Both the position numbers and the translations under genes were made by a program. Below are positions 57,373-64,000 of a stretch of 64,000 nucleotides of DNA, piece after piece (the first letter of the stretch is position 1; each line of letters starts with the position of its first letter). The stretch lies in NCBI GenBank assembly GCA_030068075.1, contig CM057827.1, forward strand, positions 71,004,500-71,068,499, given 5' to 3'. The notes beneath the pieces are model-generated. The model did not search any database. It was given only the letters and a program-made list of their open reading frames with translations, and was not told where the DNA came from. The DNA is from Paguma larvata. Its lineage: Eukaryota > Chordata > Mammalia > Carnivora > Viverridae.

Positions 57373-57490
57373 TTCCTTTTTTTCAAGTTTATTTATTCAT
57401 TTTGAAAGAGAAAGAGAAGGAGAGAGCAGAGGAGGGGCAAGGAGAGAAGGAGAGGGTGGATCCCAATAAGGGGCCATCCAGGCACCTCTT
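57373..57490 (-). mobile_element. CanSINE remnant (minus), body deleted
   Basis: T-rich tail and GA tract are joined directly to 'catccaggcacct', the very end of the head. About 80-90 internal bases are gone. Confidence 0.7.
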
Positions 57491-57630
57491 GACATTTATA
57501 TTTTTAATGTCCAAGGACATTTTTGTTCTCTGATGGCTTCTTTTCCCTCACGGACTGTATGCTTTTATGGGTACCACATCTACTCAATTACTTTGAGTAC
57601 TGAATAAATTTTTTAAAAATTTAGTTCCTA

Positions 57631-57833
57631 GGGTGCCTGCGTGGCTCAGTCAGTTGAGCATCTGACTCTTGATTTTGACTCAGGTCATGATCTCAGGGTT
57701 CATGAGATGGAGCCTCACATTAGGCTCTGCACTGACAGCATGGGGCCCACTTGGAATTCTCTCTCCTCCTCTCTGACTCACGCTGCCCCACCCCTCAAAA
57801 TAAACATTAAAATAAATAAGTAAATAAATAAAT
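57631..57833 (+). mobile_element. CanSINE (plus)
   Basis: Target-site duplication 'atttagttccta' (57619) and 'atttagttccct' (57834). Confidence 0.88.
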
Positions 57834-57845
57834 ATTTAGTTCCCT

Positions 57846-58850
57846 AATCATCTCAGATTTCTCCAATGCTAGTTGCTTATTTAGTCATCTTTATACCTTT
57901 TTCTTCACACTATTGATTTTTATTTGAATATCTGATGTTACTCAAGTTTCCGATTATATTTATGAATAAAGCCTTTGTTAAGTAAAGGTAGCTAGTATTG
58001 ATTTTTCTCCCTAGTTGGGTAGGTCTATTTCCTTAAAAAGAACATCCCATGTATGAAAGGGCCAAAGTTTGGCTCTGCGTTAGTTGACTGTATTAGTCAA
58101 GAGGTAGAGTTCTCTCTAGGGTAAGAGGGTGTGAATTAGGCAGGCCAGTGGTCCCCACATTATGCTTGCCAAAGCGAAGAAGTCTTTATTCTGATGGTGA
58201 TACACTTATGCATATTTCACCCTCTGAGTGGGCTGCCTGTCTGTTGTCTTAACATTTTATTCAGCCCTGACCTAAACAGGATACTACTTTTCTGTCAGGT
58301 CTCAATCTCCTCCCTAGAAGCCCCTTCTAGATCATCTGTAGGTGATCCATTGGTCATCGATTCTTTAGAGAACAAGTCTCCTGCTTCAGTCTAAGAGCAA
58401 CAGCCCTAGCTACTGTCTGCTCTGTCCCTTGAGGAGGTGAAGGGAGGAACCCACTGCTCCAATTATTCCCAGGGGCTTTTTTTGCATCTCTGCCTAGGAT
58501 TTAGGGGACTGTGGGCAGGAAGTTTCTCCTACAACAGGGTGTGTTTGGGCAACAGTGAGTGACGCGTATAGTATAGCCAGTGAGAGTAAATATTTTTAAT
58601 TTGTTTATTGGCCTTTTGTATTTTTTTTCTATAAATTACTCATGCTTGATCATTGGTCATTTTTACTGTGATATTCATCTGGTTGAAAAATACTTTGTTT
58701 TAACTTGTAAAAACTCTTTATAGAAGACTAGGGACCAGAAATGAGACATAACTATAGATATAAGATAATTCAAAAGAATCATAAGAGTTTACATGGAATG
58801 CTGTGGCAAAAACATAAAGTCATGACTTAAAAATAATTTTTTCCACAATA
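57846..58850. other. Gene-free, nothing recognised
   Basis: A 66-aa frame at 58194-58394 has no recognised domain. Confidence 0.4.
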
Positions 58851-59860
58851 TTAATGATGAGTAATGGGCACCAAGAAGTGAGAGCCTGAACAGACTAAAT
58901 AAATATTACAGACTGGAAAAGTGACTAAAGATTTAATAATAAAAAGGGAGCAGAGCCAGACAGACTCACAGCTATATTTTGTCTAATATTTCAAAACCAA
59001 ACAATTTCAATGTTAAACTATTCTAGATCATAGAAAAAGATAGAAATCTCCATGATTCCTTTTGTGAAGCCAACATAACTTTGAAATAAAACCTAAAAGT
59101 AGAAGAAAGGGATATAGAACAAGTTTGCTTTAGAATATAAAAGGAAGATCCCTAAATTAAGTACTAGTAAATAAAATCTGGTATTTATCAAAAGGATAAT
59201 AAATCATGACCTGGAAAAGTTTATTCCAGGAATACAGGCATGTTCAATATCAGGAAATCTTGCAACATAATTTATGACAATTACAAATGAAATGCAAAAT
59301 AGTGTGATTATATCAATAGATGCTGAGAAGTCATTTGATAAAATTTAGCAGACATTCTTAATTTAAAAACTCTGTAAAAATAGGGATAGAAGCAGACTTC
59401 TTAAATATAACAAAAAACAATTACCTCACACACCAGTAAAGCTAATTGATATATGGTTTCAATTAAAATTAGGAACGAGATAAGGATGGTTGCTATGGAC
59501 ATTATTCGATATTATCTTGTAAGCTTTCTAGCAAATACCATCCCATAAAACGAAATAGCCGGCTGAGACATTGGGAAAGAGGAGATAAACACATTTCTTC
59601 AAGCTGGTAATATGATTGTATAAAGCCCAAGAGATTTAGGAAAATATCACTGGGGTTAATAAGGAATAAGTAAATGGGAAAATAATGTATTCACAACAAG
59701 AACTATTAAATGTTGTTTCAAACAAGAGACATCTTTATGAAGAAAATTATTTTATACAAAACCTGAACAAATGGAACGACATACTGTGCTCCTGGGGAGT
59801 CTTAATATTAAAGAAGTTAATTCTTTCAAAAGTAAATTATAAATAGAATACTAATGTGCA
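58851..59860 (+). mobile_element. Decayed L1 ORF2 (plus)
   Basis: Sense-strand RT-region traces in order: 'tgaagccaacataactttga', 'gtttattccaggaatacagg', 'tcaatagatgctgagaagtc', 'atttgataaaatttagcaga'. Riddled with stops; old. Confidence 0.7.
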
Positions 59861-60159
59861 TGCGTGTGTGCGTGTGTGTGTATTAAACTGATGATTTAAA
59901 TAAAAGAATAAGTGTCTCAGTATAGGTGAGGAATATTTCTTTCATTGAAACGTTAAAAACTAGTAATGATGCGGTTGCCTTCCACATATCAGAATGTACT
60001 TTGAAGCTACATAGCAAATCAGGATGGCAGTGACATAAAAATAGCAAGTAGATTGGTAGAATAAAATGGAGAATCCAAAACAGATTCCGATATGTATGAA
60101 AGTTTAATGTACGTGAAAAGTTGTATTCCAATCAAATGGGAAAATGAGGGGCCTTTTAT
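59861..60159. other. Gene-free
   Basis: Short GTGTGC-type run at about 59856-59880; otherwise nothing recognised. Confidence 0.35.
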
Positions 60160-60373
60160 TTAAAAGAAAATTCTTTTAATGTTTATTTTTGAGAGGGAGG
60201 GAGAGAGAGACAGAGGGTAAGTGGGGGAGGGGCAGAGAGAGAGGAAGACACAGGATCCGAAGCAGGCTCCAGGGTTTGAGCTCTCAGCACAGAACCCAGG
60301 AACCTCAACCTCGAGAGATCATGACCTGAGCCGAAGTCGGACACTCAATGGACTGAGCCACCCAGGCGCCCCG
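60160..60373 (-). mobile_element. Felid CanSINE (minus)
   Basis: Target-site duplication 'tgaggggcctttta' (60145) and 'cgaggagcctttta' (60374). Head 'gagccacccaggcgcccc'. Confidence 0.92.
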
Positions 60374-60387
60374 CGAGGAGCCTTTTA

Positions 60388-60844
60388 GTAAGTGGTGATG
60401 GCACAGTTGACTATCCACCCGGAATATGTAAACTTCCTCTGTGTAAACAAGGGCTTTGTGACTCTACGCCAGTTTCCTTCTGTATTGGTTAGTTTGTTTT
60501 CAGTTGAGATTGTCGGAAATAAGACATAGTTTTATTTTCCTGTAGCTTTTTATTCTGAGATAACTCCCAGTTTACAGACAAGTTGTAAGGATAGGACAAA
60601 GTGTTCCCATGTATCTTTCACCCTGATTCCCTGCATGTTAACATTTTAACTGCATTTCCTTTATCTTTTTCTGTTTTGACAGGTTTCTCTTAACATAGGT
60701 GACTTTCAAGTTTTTAATTCCAAAATACAGGTTCTGTAAACATAAACGGGATCATGATATCCACGTATTTGGCAACTGAAATTTTCAATCAGCAGCTTAT
60801 ATATATATGTGTGTGTATACATATACATGCTTTCTTAACATCAT
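60388..60844. other. Gene-free; possible old LINE trace
   Basis: AT-rich, with a TATATG/TGTGTA simple run at about 60797-60822. No gene. Confidence 0.35.
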
Positions 60845-60860
60845 AAATGTATACTTATTT

Positions 60861-61077
60861 AAATTTTTTTAATGTTTATTTATTTTTTTTTTGAGAGAGA
60901 GAGACAGAGTGTGAGTTGGGGAGCGGCAGAGAGAGAAGGAGACACATAATGGGAAGCAGGCTCCAGGCTCTGAGCTGTCAGCACAGAGCCCGGATGTGTG
61001 GTTTGAACTCTTGAACTGTGAGATAATGACCTGTCTCGAAGTCGGCCACTTAACTGCCTGAGCCACCCAGGGGCCCC
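60861..61077 (-). mobile_element. Felid CanSINE (minus)
   Basis: Perfect 16-bp target-site duplication 'aaatgtatacttattt' at 60845-60860 and 61078-61093. Confidence 0.96.
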
Positions 61078-61093
61078 AAATGTATACTTATTT

Positions 61094-61468
61094 TTAATTA
61101 GACAGTTACTACATGGAATGGTATATGAATTTCTTCTGGCTGATAAAATCTTTGTTTTTTTGATAAAGCTAAACTTTTGCTTGACTACCACCTCCATTCC
61201 CAGACTCTAAAAGACTTTCTATGTAAATATATGTTTATCTAATTCCTTCTTTTTAATGGTTGCAGAGTGAATCATAGAATGATGTGACATTGTTTATCCA
61301 GTTCCATTCAAGGAAAATGCAGGCTATTACCTTTTTTTTTTTTTTTAAACATTAACTATAATGTTGCAACACACATCAGGGAACATCTACCTTTGAGTAC
61401 ATTGTGAAGGTATTTCTATAAGAATGGTTGCTAAAAGTGAAACTATGGAATCAAAGTTATACACATTT
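61094..61468. other. Gene-free; possible old LINE trace
   Basis: 'tttcttctggctgataaaat' and similar AT-rich DNA; no gene. Confidence 0.35.
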
Positions 61469-61488
61469 TATTCTTATTCATTTTTAAA

Positions 61489-61684
61489 TAATTTTTAATG
61501 TTTATTTGTTTTTGAGAGAGAGAGAGAGACAGAGTGTGAGCAGGGGAGGGACAGAGAAAGAGGGAGACACAGAATCCGAAGCAGGCTCCAGGTTCTGAGC
61601 TGTCAGCACAGAACCCACAACCTTGAGAGATCCCTACCTGAGCTGAAGTCAGACACTTAACCAGCTGAGCCACTCAAACGCCCC
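61489..61684 (-). mobile_element. Felid CanSINE (minus)
   Basis: Perfect 20-bp target-site duplication 'tattcttattcatttttaaa' at 61469-61488 and 61685-61704. Confidence 0.97.
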
Positions 61685-61704
61685 TATTCTTATTCATTTT
61701 TAAA

Positions 61705-61904
61705 GGTAATATATATGTATAGTAAATATCCACGCATAATTTATTTAACCAGTTCCTTATTGATGATATTGCTTTTTTGAGTCCTTTATTATAACCAATA
61801 ATGTGCCACAGCACCCTTTTACATGAACATGTAAATATGTACAAGATAATCTGTAATATAAACTCCTAGAAATTAAATTGTTGATTAAAAAGTATCCAAT
61901 TCTA
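61705..61904. other. Gene-free; old LINE-like
   Basis: 'taaactcctagaaattaaat' resembles a decayed LINE 3' region. Confidence 0.35.
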
Positions 61905-62080
61905 GAGGCATGTATGTGGGTGAGTTGGTTATGCATCTGACTCTTGGGTCTTGGCTCAAGTCATGATCTCATAGTTTGTGAGATTGAGCACCACCCCCCC
62001 TCGGGTTCTGCGCTGAGCCTGCTTGGGATTCTCTCTCCCTTTCTTTCTGCCCCAATTCCCCTCTCAAAATAAATAAATAT

Positions 62081-62082
<2 letters not shown>
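61905..62082 (+). mobile_element. CanSINE (plus), diverged
   Basis: 'gcatgtatgtgggtgagttg' head, 'gtttgtgagattgagcacca', CT tract and AT-rich tail. Confidence 0.8.

Positions 62083-62118
<36 letters not shown>
62083..62118. repeat. (AC)18 microsatellite
   Basis: An uninterrupted AC run grown from the A-rich tail of the preceding SINE; likely polymorphic. Confidence 0.95.
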
Positions 62119-62120
<2 letters not shown>

Positions 62121-62300
62121 TAGGGGCACCTGGGTGGCTCAGTCAGTTAAGCGGCTGACTCTTGGTTTCCGCTCAGGTCATGATCTCACCGTTTGTGAGT
62201 TTGAGCCCTGCATTGGGCTCTGCGCTGTCTCTCTCTTCTCTCTCTCCGCCCTTTCCCTCACTTGCTCTCTCTCTCTTTCAAATAAAAGCCATTAAAAAAA
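62119..62300 (+). mobile_element. Felid CanSINE (plus)
   Basis: 'ggggcacctgggtggctcag' head, CT-rich tract, A-rich tail. Confidence 0.9.
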
Positions 62301-62924
62301 AAGAACAACAAAACAAGGTATCTAATTCTATTTGAGTTTGGATAGATGCTACCATAGCCTATTCTCTTCTTTAAAACCTATTTTTAAAGATTTTATTTTA
62401 TTTTATTACTTTTTTTAAGTTTTTAAAAATTGCTAAGTTTATGTATATTATATAAACCATTTTATATATATATACATATATATTATATAAACCACTTCTT
62501 TATCCATTCATTAGTCGATACCATAGCATGTTCTTAAACTGTTGTATCAATTGTACTCCCCAACAGAGTGTGAAAATAACTGTTTCACCCAATTATTGAG
62601 AGCACTGGCTATACTCTATTGGTAGAGTACAATTTTAAATTTTGCCATTCTAATGGGGGAAAATATATTTGCTATTTTAATATATATTTCCTGGATTACT
62701 AGTAAGTTTGAGCATATTTTCACATATTAACTGGTACTTTGTTTTTCTTTTTCTTCACATTGCCTATTCCCATTTTTCCCCTACTAAAGTGATTAGCATG
62801 AAAAACAAATCTTCCTACCATGGTTTTCCCCCAGACACCCAATTCTATTCTCCAGAAGTTAGCAATGTCTTGGGTATACTCGAGAGACATTCAATGCCAA
62901 TATAAACATACATGTTCCTTTTTT
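62301..62924. other. Gene-free, AT-rich
   Basis: (TA)n-like runs at about 62462-62488. No gene. Confidence 0.4.
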
Positions 62925-64000
62925 ATTTAGTAAACTTTATTGAGGTATGATTTACATTCAATAAAGTCCAGCTGTTTCAAGTATATAATTTGATAAGTTT
63001 GACAATTGTATACACCTGTGTAACCACCATCATAATCAATATATAAGATATTCCCATCCACTCTAGAAAGTTGTCTCATGCCCCTTTGTATCAACCTCAT
63101 GTCTTCTTCCTTTCCCTTTCCCCACCTCCACCCCGCTCCTGTCCCTGTCCATCCCTGGGCCCAGGCAACCGGTGATCTGCTTTTCATGCCTATGGATTAC
63201 TTTAGCCTATTCTCGACTATCATATAAATAGAATCATAGAACATATACTCTCCTCTGTCCGCTTCTTTTGCTTACAGTAATGCTTTTGAGAGTGCATCTG
63301 TGTTGTGTATATCAGCAGTTCATTCTTTTTTGTTGCCGAATAGTATTCCATTGCATGTATACACTACAATTTATGCACTTGCTTATCTAATAATGGAAAT
63401 TTAGATTGTTCCTAGTTTTTGGGTACTATGAATAAAATGGCTATGAACATTCATGTACAAGTTTGTTGGTAGACATTTGTTTTGTTTCTGTTGGGTAATA
63501 CCTAGGATTGGAATTGCTGGATTGTATGGTAAGTGTATGTTTAACTTTATAAGAAACTGACGGAATGTGCTCCCAAGTGGTTGTACTACTGGTCGTATAC
63601 CAGTAATGTATGATATTTCCAGTTTTCCATATCTTCATCAACCCTTGCTATTATATGTCTTTTTCATTTGTGCTGTTCCAGCGAGTCATGGTGATATCTC
63701 ACTGTGGTTTTAATCTGTATTTCCTTATTGACTTATTTGCCATCTGTAACTTTTTGTATGTGAAATATCTGACCAGATTCTTTGTCCATTTTACATACTG
63801 AGTCATGTTTTTATTATTGAGCTGTAAGAGCTCTTTATATATTTTGAAAAAGCACAAGTCTTAAATTTTGATGAAGTCTGACTCATAATTTTTTCTTTTA
63901 TGGTTCATACTTTTCAGGTTCTATCCCAGAAATCTTTGCCTAACCTAAGATCATAAAGATTTTCTTCTACGTTTTCTTTTAGAAGTGTTAGAGTTTAGGT
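62925..64000 (-). mobile_element. Old L1 (minus), runs off the window
   Basis: Antisense L1 3' UTR and ORF2 end: 'tttattgaggtatgatttac', 'tgttgccgaatagtattcca', 'tctcactgtggttttaatct'. Decayed; the element continues beyond the right edge. Confidence 0.7.

Noticed and set aside
3700..62300. tRNA-like A and B boxes in dozens of places
   Set aside because: They belong to the heads of tRNA-derived CanSINEs, with CT-rich bodies and A-rich tails, and are not tRNA genes.
1..64000. CRISPR arrays, operons, phage or plasmid functions
   Set aside because: The regularly recurring sequences are dispersed SINEs, and the genome is a mammal's; no such system is present.

Overview
This window is mammalian genomic DNA from a carnivore, most likely a cat (Felidae). 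The sequence basis is some forty copies of a tRNA-derived SINE. It opens like GGCGCCTGGGTGGCTCAG, continues with an AGAGCCTGGAGCCTGCTT-type segment and a CT-rich stretch, and ends in an AAATAAA/A-rich tail; this is the felid form of the CanSINE family. The L1 elements are also carnivore-like. There is no prokaryotic gene organisation, operon or CRISPR array. Gene density is low and most of the DNA is interspersed repeat.

The host genes are three tandem, same-strand (minus) olfactory receptor (OR) genes, each an intact 309-residue single coding exon: OR-A 15770-16699, OR-B 27723-28652 and OR-C 35976-36905. They encode class II seven-transmembrane receptors, closest by memory to the family 6 (OR6C/OR2AP1-like) receptors. 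The three proteins are about 95-98% identical. They sit in a segmental duplication: the upstream flank of A (16700-19880) is paralogous to that of B (28653-30985), and the downstream flank of B (about 25547-27722) to that of C (about 34021-35975). The copies are mosaics that suggest gene conversion. SINEs present in one copy and absent from the other date insertions after the duplication.

The main mobile element is an apparently complete LINE-1 at 48521-53772. It has a short 5' UTR with a YY1-like site, an intact ORF1 (297 aa), an intact ORF2 (1324 aa, or 1307 from an internal ATG) with the expected catalytic motifs, an AATAAA signal, a poly(A) tail and a 10-bp target-site duplication. It is a candidate retrotransposition-competent copy.

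Layout: 1-9.5 kb, gene-free, with MIRs, an old MaLR LTR, SINE pairs and L1 tails; 9.6-13.8 kb, a patchwork of antisense L1; 15.7-20 kb, OR-A unit; 20-25.4 kb, mostly unrecognised sequence plus an LTR-like repeat; 25.4-31 kb, OR-B unit; 31-34 kb, antisense L1s; 34-37.1 kb, OR-C unit; 37-48.5 kb, SINEs (one nested in another), an L1 holding a 397-bp solo LTR, and a 59-bp inverted repeat; 48.5-53.8 kb, full-length L1; 53.8-64 kb, decayed L1 and SINEs. I found no new kind of biological system. The points most worth a second look are the OR gene-conversion mosaic, the intact L1, the solo LTR and some insertion-history puzzles.
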